Positions 8,972-17,895 of a stretch of DNA of 64,000 nucleotides are shown piece after piece (within the stretch, counting starts at the first letter, position 1; every line of letters starts with the position of its first letter). The notes below the pieces were generated by a model, which did no database searches, was not told where the DNA came from, and was given only the letters and a program-made list of their open reading frames with translations. The position numbers and the translations under genes were made by a program. Origin of the DNA: Chitinophaga japonensis (GTDB lineage: Bacteria; Bacteroidota; Bacteroidia; Chitinophagales; Chitinophagaceae); the NCBI RefSeq assembly GCF_007830125.1, contig NZ_VLLG01000003.1:20109-84108 (forward strand). The letters are read 5' to 3'.

Positions 8972-9616
8972 ATGAGGCATTTTATACAACGTAAACTGGC
9001 TAGAATAAAGAAATGCTTTTCCCAGCAGATGTCTAGGGTCCCCAAACCATGGGAGCCATTTGACCCCGATCATTTTATTGCAATCCTAATGTTAAGACAC
9101 GATGGAGATACTACAGAAGAAGAAAATGAATATATTAAAAGGGAGATGCGGAGAAACCCTAAAGCAAATTATTATTACGAATATTACCTGGATTGGTGCG
9201 AGGAAGTAAAGACACAGCCATTGTATATTGTTGACATTAGCCAGAGTGAAGAAACGGTGAGGCCGAGCAGGAAGAAGCTTGCTTTGCCAATTGCAGCCAG
9301 CATACTTTTAGCGTATGTTGGATTCTCTCTAAGTATGAAATATAAGCTTGTCCGTAGGGAGAGTGACGAAAGTAGCTTCCATGTGCAGATGCCATTATAC
9401 CAGATAGCGGACTCTATAAGACAGCATTACGGAGAGAAGGTATTGTTTGATCAGGAGGAAATTAAGTACTACCACTTTACGTATACGCTTGATAGCACTA
9501 AGCAACTTATCGATTTTCTGGACCAAATCTATAGCTGCAGTGACCTTCGGTTTTACCGGGACGGAGAAGGTAACCTTCATTTCGAAAAGAAACCGCTAAA
9601 GAATATCAGGAAGTAG
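8972..9616 (+). CDS. Mini-FecR: anti-sigma-like membrane protein lacking the FecR domain (copy 1)
   Basis: A 214-residue protein in three parts. A cytoplasmic N-terminal helical part (to about 100) contains a W-E-P-F-D motif and a G-D-T-T-E-E-E stretch like the anti-sigma N-terminus of FecR. One TM helix follows (about 108-125). A periplasmic part of about 85 residues resembles the FecR C-terminal DUF4974 domain (DSIRQHYG...VLFD...FYRDGEGNLHF). The central FecR sensor domain is absent. Close homologues lie at 10074 and 44574. It probably restrains an ECF sigma factor or interacts with a SusC-type receptor, but no sigma gene is adjacent. The ECF-like promoter and long leader upstream suggest control by a sigma factor encoded elsewhere. 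Confidence 0.65.
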   Translation: MRHFIQRKLARIKKCFSQQMSRVPKPWEPFDPDHFIAILMLRHDGDTTEEENEYIKREMRRNPKANYYYEYYLDWCEEVKTQPLYIVDISQSEETVRPSRKKLALPIAASILLAYVGFSLSMKYKLVRRESDESSFHVQMPLYQIADSIRQHYGEKVLFDQEEIKYYHFTYTLDSTKQLIDFLDQIYSCSDLRFYRDGEGNLHFEKKPLKNIRK

Positions 9617-9700
9617 CGTACTTTAGCACTGGTATGGATTTCAAAAAATTGAATAGTTAATGCCCATAATAGGACATAAAAAAAATATTCATTAGAACTA

Positions 9701-9726
9701 GGACATAACCCCTTTTAATTTCGACC
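9701..9726 (+). promoter_or_regulatory. ECF-type promoter-like motif, copy 2
   Basis: GGACA (9701-9705), 16 bp, CGACC (9722-9726). The upstream 40 bp (CATAATA, A-tract, ATATTCATTA, AACTA) closely match copy 1. A second, partial AATAGGACATAA lies at 9668-9679. It drives the second leader and mini-FecR unit. Confidence 0.6.
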
Positions 9727-9888
9727 TATCATTGTACAGGGATGAAAATTGTGAAAAAGCCAAAGGAGAAATTCATTAATTGTCATCTGGCGTAGTTGCC
9801 TACTCTTTGGTGAAAAGCGCGCCTTTATTTGCTGTCCATTAAATATTTTGTGTTGTAGTATAACGCAATTAAATATGTTAAAAATATC

Positions 9889-9992
9889 TATGCTTGAAAT
9901 AGAGCATGCCCTGCTATGGAATACTGTTGGATCGGGGATAGACAAGTCCCTGAGTATCCCGTACCGTCCATGCCTATGGCCATTCAAGTATA
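9889..9992 (+). ncRNA. Candidate structured leader RNA of mini-FecR 2
   Basis: TATGCTTGAA (9889-9898) pairs with TTCAAGTATA (9983-9992), with one G-T pair where leader 1 has A-T. The inner stem is GGGATA (9935-9940) with TATCCC (9955-9960), replacing GATAAG/CTTATC of leader 1: different bases, same pairing. CCCTGCTATGGAATAC and GCCTATGGC are kept. Pairing kept despite base changes is the main evidence for an RNA structure. Confidence 0.45.
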
Positions 9993-10073
9993 CAGGCTTC
10001 TTCGAGCTGTAGATTTATTTCACACCGCATCTTGACAGATATCTAATGTTTAGATATTAATTAAATATTTTCT

Positions 10074-10754
10074 ATGAAGCAATTTTTACGTCGTAAGCTG
10101 GATGAATTACAGAAGTACTTTAAGCGGAAGAAGCGTAGGGCGCCCAGACCTTGGGAACCTTTTGATCTAGGTAGGTATCACGACCTTCTGAATGCAAGGC
10201 AGCATGGCCTAACATCTCAAGATGAGAATGATTATATTGACAGGGAAGGATTAAGGAATGCAGATGCGTTCACTCTGTACCAAGATTTCAAGGAGACCTT
10301 GGAGAAGCAAGGAGAAAAGGTCTTTTCTATTATTGACTATTTTGACCGTGAACGGCTGAAAGTGCAGCGTAGAAGAAAGAAGCTAGCTTTAGCTGGAGTA
10401 TTGGTTGCTGTTTGTGTATTCGGGGCAGCTGCTTTCAACAAGTTTTACAAAATCGTCCCGAGAGAGCAGAGGCGAACCAAGTACTTCGCTTTGCAATTAC
10501 CTTTACATCAGATTGCCGATTCCATAGAGCATCATTACGGAATGGAAGTCATTTTTGATGTAGAGGAGATAAAGTATTTTTATCACACTTATAAACTGGA
10601 TAGTACCCAAGCGCTAGCTGTAATCCTTACGGACATCTCAGGCAGTAGCAATATACAGTTTTACGTTGATGCTGAAGGAAGATTACATTTCAGGAAGAAA
10701 TCAATAATGGAGATGAAATTAGGATATCCTCGTATAAAGAAGCAGCCAGAGTAA
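10074..10754 (+). CDS. Mini-FecR: anti-sigma-like membrane protein lacking the FecR domain (copy 2)
   Basis: 226 residues, collinear with the gene at 8972. A basic N-terminus with P-W-E-P-F-D leads into an anti-sigma-like helical part, then a TM helix (about 105-122), the conserved YKIVPREQ juxtamembrane stretch, and a DUF4974-like end (DSIEHHYG, VIFD, FYVDAEGRLHF). The FecR domain is again missing. It lies 200 bp upstream of an orphan SusC-like receptor gene, so a sigma/anti-sigma/receptor surface-signalling circuit is likely. Tandem duplication of promoter, leader and gene with the 8.6-9.6 kb unit is evident. Confidence 0.65.
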   Translation: MKQFLRRKLDELQKYFKRKKRRAPRPWEPFDLGRYHDLLNARQHGLTSQDENDYIDREGLRNADAFTLYQDFKETLEKQGEKVFSIIDYFDRERLKVQRRRKKLALAGVLVAVCVFGAAAFNKFYKIVPREQRRTKYFALQLPLHQIADSIEHHYGMEVIFDVEEIKYFYHTYKLDSTQALAVILTDISGSSNIQFYVDAEGRLHFRKKSIMEMKLGYPRIKKQPE

Positions 10755-10950
10755 CTTTTCCGCATTATTATCCGGACATTATGACCAAGCACTAATAAAC
10801 CGTCGTATTAAAGGTATTCCTGGTAGTTTTAGGGTAGAAAGAATTGGAGGGAATCTATATAGTTGCCTAGAACCTTATAGAAGTCTTTTCCATACTGGGT
10901 TGCCGAAAATCCAGGAATCAAAATGTCACGTAAATATTCAAGAGTAATAC

Positions 10951-13900
10951 GTGAGAAAATGCACCTCTACTGTTATGCTTAGAATACTGTTCATCCTTAC
11001 ATTAATTGGTTTGAACAGCCAACTGCTTGCTCAGGACTATCCTGGTAAGCGGCTTATTACCTATAAAAAGCGTAATGTAAGAGTAACAGATTTTTTCCGG
11101 GCCATCTGGGAGCAAACCGATATGCAGGCATTCTACAATGATGAGCAGATCAGTAGCGAGGAGCGGATCTCCGTTTCATTTGAAAGCGAGCCGCTGGATA
11201 ATGTGTTGAAACGTATTTTAACTCCTCGGGGGCTAGGATGGTATTACAGGGAGGAAACTTTTGTTATTACACCAAGGGTGCCAGGTGATTATGATCTTGA
11301 AGCGATTCCGGGTGAAAAAAGAAGAATCATTAGGGGAGTGGTGGTAAATGAAAAGGAAGAGCCTCTGTCCGGAGTGAGCATCGTTGAATTGACGAGCGGG
11401 GGCAATACCGGGACCCTTACAGATAACCTGGGGAGATTTCGTTTGGAAAACATCGGCCGGAATGCAAAACTGATTGTCAGTAGGTTAGGGTATAAGACCA
11501 TGAAGCTAGAAAGCTTTGCCGATTCAGTCTATGTACAGCTTGTGCCGTTATCCGCCCCCCTTCAGGCTATCCACGTCAATGGAACCAAACAATTTCAGCT
11601 TACGGGATCATCCACAAAAGTCAGCCAATCGGAAATTGAGGAACAGCCGGTCAACAATGTTTTGAGCTCCCTGCAGGGAAGGGTTGCCGGGCTGAATATC
11701 AACCAGCTAAATGGTTTACCCGGAGGTGGATATAAAATACGGTTACGTGGCAAAAACAGCATAGAAAGTATCAGCGAACCGTTAATTCTGATTGATAATT
11801 TACCCATGCCGTCCGTTTCCCTGAATGAGGATTTCGCCAACCTCACGGGGGTAAGTTCCAATCCGGCGTATACCGCTGCGAGTCCATTGAATCTACTTAC
11901 AGTGAATGATATTGAAGAAGTGGAGGTCCTAAAAGGACCTGACGCTACTTCCCTGTATGGGAGCAAAGGGGGCAACGGAGTCATTCTGATCAAAACAAAA
12001 TCTCCGGTTTCCGGCAAGAAGGGGTTTTCGGTTAATGTCTACAAAGGAATAGGGAAGGCAGTCAACCTGATGCGTTATCTAGATACAAAGCAATACCTGG
12101 AAATGCGGCATGAAGCATTAGGAAATGATGGGAAGACAGGTCCAGGCGCCGGTGATTATGATATCAACGGTACATGGGACACCACCAGGTACACTGACTG
12201 GCAGAAAGAAATGATCGGCGGACTGGCCCACATTACCGAGAGCAGCATGGACCTTGTTGGCCGGAATTCCACCACAAGCTACCGGGTTAGTGGAATGTAC
12301 AGAAGAGAGGGTACCGTTTATCCTTCAGATAATTTTAAATATAATAAATGGGGTGCAAGTGCAAAGCTGAACTATATATCCAAGAATAAACTGCTTAAAC
12401 TAGGCTATAGCGGAAATTTTGTGAAGGATAATAACCTATTGCCCGCTGCAGATATGACCAGTTTCTCATCATTACCTCCAAATACACCGAATCCCTATGT
12501 TGACGGGAACCTGAATTTTGAGAAGGGTACTTTTTATAATAACCCTTATGTGTACTTGCTTCGGACCAACAGGAATAAATCCCAAAATCTCCGTTCTTCC
12601 ATTATTGGTAGCTTTGAGCCGTTTAAAGATTTTGTTGTCAGTACAACAATTGGCTATAGTAAGTTTAGGGTGAGCCAAGTAGAAATAAAGCCCGTGAAAT
12701 CCTATGATCCCCAGGATAATGTAACAATAGGCAATTCCATATTTTTCGACAACAACTTCAGGAGTAATTTAGTCAACATTCAGGGAGATTGGAAGAAGAC
12801 GAAAGGGAGAAGTAGCATAAAACTGGTTGCTGGGCTACGCATACAGCATGATAAATTTCAACAACAAAGCAAAGCGGCTTATTATAGCCAGGATAAAGAC
12901 AGTTTATTAGAGGACATTACAGCTGCTTACACAGCCAATACCCTTCTTGATACTGATACCAGTTATAAATACAGGTCATACTATGGAAGAGTTGCCTATA
13001 AGTATAACGACAGATTAATGTTAACGTTAACAGGTACTTGGGACTATTCCAACAGGCTCAGTAAAGGGAGGGATACCCACCTATTCGGATCAATCGGTAC
13101 AGCATGGGTTTTCAGCAGGGAAAAATGGTTAGCCAAGAACCGGATTTTCAGTTATGGGAAACTACGGGGCAGTTATGGGACGGCAGGAAACGATCAGTAT
13201 CGTAGGGATGCCGACAGGATTACCTATATTAAATGGGATGTGTTACATAAGTATGTAGATTATGATTCGACAATAACTTGGGAAATCACCAACATGGGAG
13301 AAATAGCACTTGATCTGGGATTCTTTAATGATAGGCTCCTAGCTACAATATGCTATTATAATAACTTGAGCAAAAATCAATTGCTCACGGCAGGGGATAA
13401 AGTAGTGGATGGAACCTATAAACCTGTAAATTATCCCGCAGAGGTGAAGAATACAGGATGGGAAGTGGATTTGGATTTTACACCGATCAGAAACGAGAAG
13501 CTGATCTGGAGAAGTGGTTTTAACATAAGCTTCCCGAAAAATACCCTGGCAAAATTTCCCGGACTGGATGAAATCAGGTATAAAAGGTTCTATCAGCAGG
13601 GATTTTCGGTAGATGCACCAGTGGGGTTTCAATTTCAGGGAGTAGACCCGGACAATGGTATCTACAGGATTTCCCACGACAGTAGCGGGTTGCCGACTCC
13701 TGACGACGATAAATATGGCGTGGAACTGGGACCGACATTTTACGGAGGGATTTACAACAGCATATTTTATAAGAATTTTGAGCTGAGCATGCTGTTCAGG
13801 TTTGCTAACCAGAATAATTATACCGTTCGTTATGGTCCGCACGTTCCAGGTTCCATAGGTAATCAACCTTTGGCAGTTATGGATAGATGGCAAAAACCGG

Positions 13901-14256
13901 GTGACCAGACTTCGGTACAAAAATTTACCAGTTCTCTGGCAACCCAAGCAGGCCAGATTTTTCGTTATGCCCTATCGAGTGACCAACAGGTAGGAAGTGC
14001 CAATTTCTTCCGACTTCAAAGCCTAATGGCCGGTTATAACCTCCCGGAAAAAATTTTGAAGAGAATTAAAATAAAAAGTTGTAAATTGTATTTACAAGGG
14101 TATAATCTGTTTACCATTACAAATTTCCAGGGAAGAGACCCTGATGCTGGGACATTACAAGCTCGAAGTACGGAATTAGAAACGGCACTGACGATATCAC
14201 CAGAAACATACCCCTCTTTAAGAGTAATAACAATTGGGACAAGAATATCTTTTTAG
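10951..14256 (+). CDS. SusC/RagA-like TonB-dependent outer-membrane receptor with STN domain (no SusD)
   Basis: 1101 residues. A signal peptide ends near LLAQD. Then come an STN domain (about 35-105), a carboxypeptidase-regulatory-like beta-sandwich (about 125-195), a TonB plug (about 215-345, with the usual ...VLKGPDATSLYGSKGGNGVILI region) and a long 22-strand-type barrel. The STN domain normally signals to a FecR anti-sigma factor, which fits the mini-FecR genes just upstream. Such receptors usually precede a SusD lipoprotein. Here none follows; the next gene encodes a small secreted Cys-rich peptide. The GTG at 10951 is used; an ATG at 10975 also gives a good signal peptide. Confidence 0.92.
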   Translation: MRKCTSTVMLRILFILTLIGLNSQLLAQDYPGKRLITYKKRNVRVTDFFRAIWEQTDMQAFYNDEQISSEERISVSFESEPLDNVLKRILTPRGLGWYYREETFVITPRVPGDYDLEAIPGEKRRIIRGVVVNEKEEPLSGVSIVELTSGGNTGTLTDNLGRFRLENIGRNAKLIVSRLGYKTMKLESFADSVYVQLVPLSAPLQAIHVNGTKQFQLTGSSTKVSQSEIEEQPVNNVLSSLQGRVAGLNINQLNGLPGGGYKIRLRGKNSIESISEPLILIDNLPMPSVSLNEDFANLTGVSSNPAYTAASPLNLLTVNDIEEVEVLKGPDATSLYGSKGGNGVILIKTKSPVSGKKGFSVNVYKGIGKAVNLMRYLDTKQYLEMRHEALGNDGKTGPGAGDYDINGTWDTTRYTDWQKEMIGGLAHITESSMDLVGRNSTTSYRVSGMYRREGTVYPSDNFKYNKWGASAKLNYISKNKLLKLGYSGNFVKDNNLLPAADMTSFSSLPPNTPNPYVDGNLNFEKGTFYNNPYVYLLRTNRNKSQNLRSSIIGSFEPFKDFVVSTTIGYSKFRVSQVEIKPVKSYDPQDNVTIGNSIFFDNNFRSNLVNIQGDWKKTKGRSSIKLVAGLRIQHDKFQQQSKAAYYSQDKDSLLEDITAAYTANTLLDTDTSYKYRSYYGRVAYKYNDRLMLTLTGTWDYSNRLSKGRDTHLFGSIGTAWVFSREKWLAKNRIFSYGKLRGSYGTAGNDQYRRDADRITYIKWDVLHKYVDYDSTITWEITNMGEIALDLGFFNDRLLATICYYNNLSKNQLLTAGDKVVDGTYKPVNYPAEVKNTGWEVDLDFTPIRNEKLIWRSGFNISFPKNTLAKFPGLDEIRYKRFYQQGFSVDAPVGFQFQGVDPDNGIYRISHDSSGLPTPDDDKYGVELGPTFYGGIYNSIFYKNFELSMLFRFANQNNYTVRYGPHVPGSIGNQPLAVMDRWQKPGDQTSVQKFTSSLATQAGQIFRYALSSDQQVGSANFFRLQSLMAGYNLPEKILKRIKIKSCKLYLQGYNLFTITNFQGRDPDAGTLQARSTELETALTISPETYPSLRVITIGTRISF

Positions 14257-14413
14257 GTTCTCTGCTTGATGCTCATTTTTCTCTCTGATTGATGTTCTAT
14301 TTATTGATTCAATGTTTTTTAAACGGTTTGGCTATCAATTGCTGACCCTTCCCGTGCTACTCCACTGTAACTAGAATCAATTTGGATTTTGAGATTTAAA
14401 TTTTGCCCTATGG

Positions 14414-14464
14414 ATTGAGTATGCATCTGAACGATAGACCGTTCTATCGGCTGAGGTATTCAAT
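14414..14464 (+). promoter_or_regulatory. Nested inverted repeat upstream of the Cys-rich peptide gene
   Basis: An outer stem ATTGAGTA (14414-14421) with TATTCAAT (14457-14464) encloses a perfect 7-bp hairpin, CGATAGA (14432-14438) with TCTATCG (14443-14449), loop CCGT. It ends 17 bp before the ATG at 14482. CCCTATGG just upstream recalls the leader elements at 8.8 and 9.9 kb. It may be an RNA element or an operator. Confidence 0.4.
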
Positions 14465-14481
14465 AACCAAAAATATATCTT

Positions 14482-14748
14482 ATGAAAAATGTCCAATTCA
14501 AAACAGGCTTGCTAGTTTCTTTTTTTTCCTTAGTTATTTCCCTTTGTAGCGCGATGACAGGCGGCAGATATCTGCAGGGGCGATACAAACAGAGCGACCA
14601 GGGGAGTGCATGTTTTCCCTACACAACCCTGCCCGGCGTGTGCACACCAGCGTTCACGGGAGTGATCTGTACCACTACGTTTGGTTCTGCTACACGGCAA
14701 TGGTACCAGGATGCCTGCATGACACCTTATTATATGGAAGTGGAGTAA
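14482..14748 (+). CDS. Small secreted Cys-rich peptide (DUF6520-like)
   Basis: 88 residues. The basic N-terminus and hydrophobic helix (about 7-24) look like a signal peptide. The mature part has cysteines at 44, 54, 63 and 79, many Thr/Tyr, and an acidic C-terminus. The layout resembles the small exported DUF6520-type peptides of Bacteroidota, but the match is by eye. It follows the orphan SusC-like gene by 225 bp and is followed by a strong terminator, so it may share that transcript. It could be a substrate or partner of that receptor. It is not clearly homologous to the three 79-aa peptides at 29-30 kb, though the design is similar. Confidence 0.6.
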   Translation: MKNVQFKTGLLVSFFSLVISLCSAMTGGRYLQGRYKQSDQGSACFPYTTLPGVCTPAFTGVICTTTFGSATRQWYQDACMTPYYMEVE

Positions 14749-14760
14749 GTTGACGGGCTG

Positions 14761-14796
14761 ATATAGCAGTGGCGCTAGATTAAGCCACTGCTATAT
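14761..14796 (+). terminator. Strong rho-independent terminator
   Basis: A perfect 13-bp stem, ATATAGCAGTGGC (14761-14773) with GCCACTGCTATAT (14784-14796), loop of 10 nt, followed shortly by TATTTTTCTT. It closes the receptor-peptide transcript. Confidence 0.8.
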
Positions 14797-14915
14797 GTCG
14801 CTATTTTTCTTGACGCTGCTTGTCTGTATCGGTGGACTTTTCTTTAATTGTCCACTACAGGAGGGCTAAGTGTTTATATTTGTAAAGCGAATATATAGGT
14901 ATTGATCAGCATCTT

Positions 14916-16022
14916 TCAATGCGTTTTTTTTAAATATTCTTGCCACTTATTCTTTTCTTTGGTCCGATAATCCATGGGAGAACAATTGTAGTACTTTTCA
15001 AATGCTGCAGTCATGAAACCCGAATTTTTGAATCCTGTTTCCTCCGCAATCTTTGCCATAGTATAGTCGCAACTCTTCAGCAGCACAGCGGCATATTTTA
15101 CCCGCTTTTCTTCCAGGTATTCGCCCGGATTCTTGCCTTCCAGCAAATGAAAATCCCTTCCTATCTGGTCTATGTCGACCTGGCAGGCGCTAGCTATGGA
15201 AGATAGCGTAATTGGGGTTTGGAAATACTTGTCCATGTATTCCTTTACCCGGACCATGTTTTTCTTGCGAATTTCCTGGGGCACTACTTCATGATCCTGT
15301 TTCGTGGGATTGCTGATTTCCCGGAAGGCATGTACGATCAACTGCATGATATAGGCATCAAATAGGCACTTATTCAGCGCCACGTCCTTGGTTTTTCTGC
15401 TTAACAGATGCTTTAGCTGGGTAATTAACATTTCTATGGGCTTGGTGAAGGGTATTGTTTCCAGGAACGCGCGCCCTGCCAAGGATGTACTTTGGATATC
15501 TGCTATGAAGGTATGCACCATTGCATGGGTTTTGATGAAGTTGCTATCAATGGGAATAAGCAAAATTTGATATTCACCAGCTGGGAAGACGACCTTCAGC
15601 AGTCCCGAAGGCAGCGATAATAAACCGGGTGTGGATTCACCGAGGTTAACATTATTCAAACTGGAAATGTTCAGGCGTATTTCTCCCTTCAATAGAATAA
15701 CCATTGCAAGCATTGTGTCCGGAAAGTTCAAAGCCGGAACGATATTTCCCCTTGCAATCAGGTTATACAACTTTGCACCGAACCTGCCAGCCGGCTCTAT
15801 GGAGTTTTGGGCATATAGGGTGTATAAGTGTCTTCTTATACTTAGAAAGCTTACCCCGGGAATTTGATACTTTATCTGTTGGTGCTGTGCATAGGAATAT
15901 GGAATAATTCTGTTACCCATAGATACTCTACTGATGTGCACCCGTGGCATGGTGTTTCTTGGCATGATAGATATTGTTATTTGAGGGTTAAACAAGTATA
16001 CAACAATACACGGCAATCTCAT
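14916..16022 (-). CDS. AraC family transcriptional regulator
   Basis: 368 residues. The C-terminal 100 residues form the two helix-turn-helix AraC DNA-binding domain: first HTH around PITLSSIASACQVDIDQIGR, second around YTMAKIAEETGFKNSGFMTAAFEKYYNCSPMDYR. The N-terminal part is a cupin-like or unrecognised sensor domain. The frame extends to 16022, but later ATGs (for example about 15963 or 15912) are possible starts. It is divergent from the membrane-protein gene at 16353 and convergent with the peptide gene at 14482. It may regulate either, but its target is unknown. Confidence 0.85.
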   Translation of the reverse strand: MRLPCIVVYLFNPQITISIMPRNTMPRVHISRVSMGNRIIPYSYAQHQQIKYQIPGVSFLSIRRHLYTLYAQNSIEPAGRFGAKLYNLIARGNIVPALNFPDTMLAMVILLKGEIRLNISSLNNVNLGESTPGLLSLPSGLLKVVFPAGEYQILLIPIDSNFIKTHAMVHTFIADIQSTSLAGRAFLETIPFTKPIEMLITQLKHLLSRKTKDVALNKCLFDAYIMQLIVHAFREISNPTKQDHEVVPQEIRKKNMVRVKEYMDKYFQTPITLSSIASACQVDIDQIGRDFHLLEGKNPGEYLEEKRVKYAAVLLKSCDYTMAKIAEETGFKNSGFMTAAFEKYYNCSPMDYRTKEKNKWQEYLKKTH

Positions 16023-16352
16023 CGCAGTGGGACCAGCAAATTTGCACTTTTATCGATGAAAACGTTTTGCTTCAATTTCACCAGATCGTTTGCATGTTTG
16101 CCCTATTAGTATCCCTTTGCAGTGTTAGTCAGCTAATCAAATCGGCAGGTCCGCCCAGTTTTTGCCCAAATTAGCTATTAATTGTTCCTGCGATAAAGGT
16201 GCAGTATATAGTATTAAATTGTATCGTTCATCTCTGGATGACTTGGTGTCTTCTTGGTAACAGGGTTGGAGACCTTCCATCACCCCATACCGATATTGTG
16301 CTGAATCCGGACAAGAGTTACTTTATTATTTGTAAGCCTACGTGAGCCAACA
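16023..16352. other. Divergent intergenic region
   Basis: About 330 bp between the minus-strand AraC gene and the plus-strand membrane-protein gene. It should hold both promoters. No reading frame, repeat or clear box was recognised. Confidence 0.5.
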
Positions 16353-17861
16353 ATGGAAATTTCCTTTAAGAATCAGAAACAATCGTTCTTTAAATTTATT
16401 GTTAACGAACGGAGCAATAGAAGGTATCTAGTTATTGCTTTACTAGGTTGTTTGTTGCAATTTATTTTTTTCAAACTTCTCTATCCTTACGCAGATTTTT
16501 TTTCCGACTCATATAGCTATATTTTTGCTGCGTCAAAGAAACTGGATGTAAACATCTGGCCCATTGGGTATTCCAAACTTCTCTGGATTTTCCATAGCTT
16601 AATGGAGTCTGATACTGCCTTGGTCGCTTTCCAATATTTTTTTCTGATGTTTGCCTTGCTGGCCTTTTATTTTACATTGCTTTACTTTTATCAACCATCT
16701 ATTATAGTGACAAGAATGGTTTTCATCTTTCTTTTTTTTAATCCCTTGTTCCTTTATCTCAGTAATTATATATCAAGTGATCCGCTGTTTATTGGTATAA
16801 GCGTACTTTGGATGACGCAATTACTATGGATTGTGTACCAGCCAAAAGGCTATCAGATATGGATTCATGCCTTTTTGTTACTAGTGGCCTTTACATTTCG
16901 GTATAACGCACTTTATTATCCGATAGTTGGGGCAGTTGCCTATGGAATATCCAATCGCAGGTTGAGCTTCAAATTGGCAGGGATCACATCGGGTGTTGCC
17001 GTGATTGTATTTTTTATGCTTTATACGAGTCAAAAAAATAAAGAACTGACTGGTATTTATCAGTTCTCTATTTTTGGTGGTTGGCAACTCGCAAATAATG
17101 CACTTTATATGTATCCTCACCTTCAAATAGATCGCGCTAAAATTCCAAACAATTGTCGTAAGCTGGATAATCTCACGAGGGAGTACTTTGACTCCATCCC
17201 AACGGGGATGAAAGGAATCTCTCCAATCATGGGTGCTATTTTTATTCAATATGAAGCAGCTCCACTTAAACAGTATGTTAATAAATATTCAGCATGGAGA
17301 TCCGATACACTAGGCGGTATACAGTCTTGGGGAGAAGTAGCTCCTGTGTTTGGAATGTTCGGTAAATACCTTATTCGTGAGCACCCTATTGCCTATGCTA
17401 AGCACTTCCTGGTTCCCAACGCAATGAACTATTTTGTACCACCTTTGGAGAAACTGGAAATGTATAACCTCGGAGCTGACCGTGTTTATCCAATTGCTGC
17501 AAATTGGTTTGGCTATAAGACTACTTCTGTTAAATCTATATCTAAGGACCTCCAGGGTATATTGCTGTATTTATTTCCGGTATTCTTTACTGTATTGAAT
17601 CTTTATTTTGCTGGCTGCAGTGTTTTCTTATTACTTTTGGGAGGTAGAAGGAGATTATCTGGCAGTTTTTTACATGGACTTACTTTAATAGGACTTTTTC
17701 TACTGGTAAATTTTGCTTTCAGTGTGCTCGCTTCTCCTATTGTTTTTCGTTACCAGGTATTCCCGATGATTGTATTTTTTACTTTCTCCTTGCTCACGAC
17801 GGACCTTTTGATTAATTCTGGATATTTTAAATTAACAACAAAAATCGGAAGTCGCATTTAG
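16353..17861 (+). CDS. Polytopic inner-membrane protein, GT-C glycosyltransferase-like (stand-alone copy)
   Basis: 502 residues with about ten hydrophobic helices. After the first TM comes a loop with FSDSYSYI (an acidic residue in the first periplasmic loop is usual in GT-C enzymes), then NIWPIGYSKLL and FNPLFLYLSNYISSDPLF. A larger loop (about 235-390) contains [12 protein letters not shown]. The last 480 residues of the fusion protein at 25270 align almost throughout with this protein, sharing PIGYSK, FNP-FLYL-N-ISSD and [11 protein letters not shown] enzymes transfer sugars from lipid carriers. The substrate is unknown and the enzyme class is inferred from topology. It is the first gene of the LanKC neighbourhood. 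Confidence 0.6.
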   Translation: MEISFKNQKQSFFKFIVNERSNRRYLVIALLGCLLQFIFFKLLYPYADFFSDSYSYIFAASKKLDVNIWPIGYSKLLWIFHSLMESDTALVAFQYFFLMFALLAFYFTLLYFYQPSIIVTRMVFIFLFFNPLFLYLSNYISSDPLFIGISVLWMTQLLWIVYQPKGYQIWIHAFLLLVAFTFRYNALYYPIVGAVAYGISNRRLSFKLAGITSGVAVIVFFMLYTSQKNKELTGIYQFSIFGGWQLANNALYMYPHLQIDRAKIPNNCRKLDNLTREYFDSIPTGMKGISPIMGAIFIQYEAAPLKQYVNKYSAWRSDTLGGIQSWGEVAPVFGMFGKYLIREHPIAYAKHFLVPNAMNYFVPPLEKLEMYNLGADRVYPIAANWFGYKTTSVKSISKDLQGILLYLFPVFFTVLNLYFAGCSVFLLLLGGRRRLSGSFLHGLTLIGLFLLVNFAFSVLASPIVFRYQVFPMIVFFTFSLLTTDLLINSGYFKLTTKIGSRI

Positions 17862-17895
17862 ATAATTGAGAGTAAGGTAGGACCTTCAGATATTG

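Noticed and set aside
8789..9073. Minus-strand frame that resembles the one at 9715-9987 (shared CHR/GHR...FHSR text)
   Set aside because: The similarity follows from the conserved plus-strand leader RNA in the same positions. The promoters and genes point the other way, and the two frames differ elsewhere.
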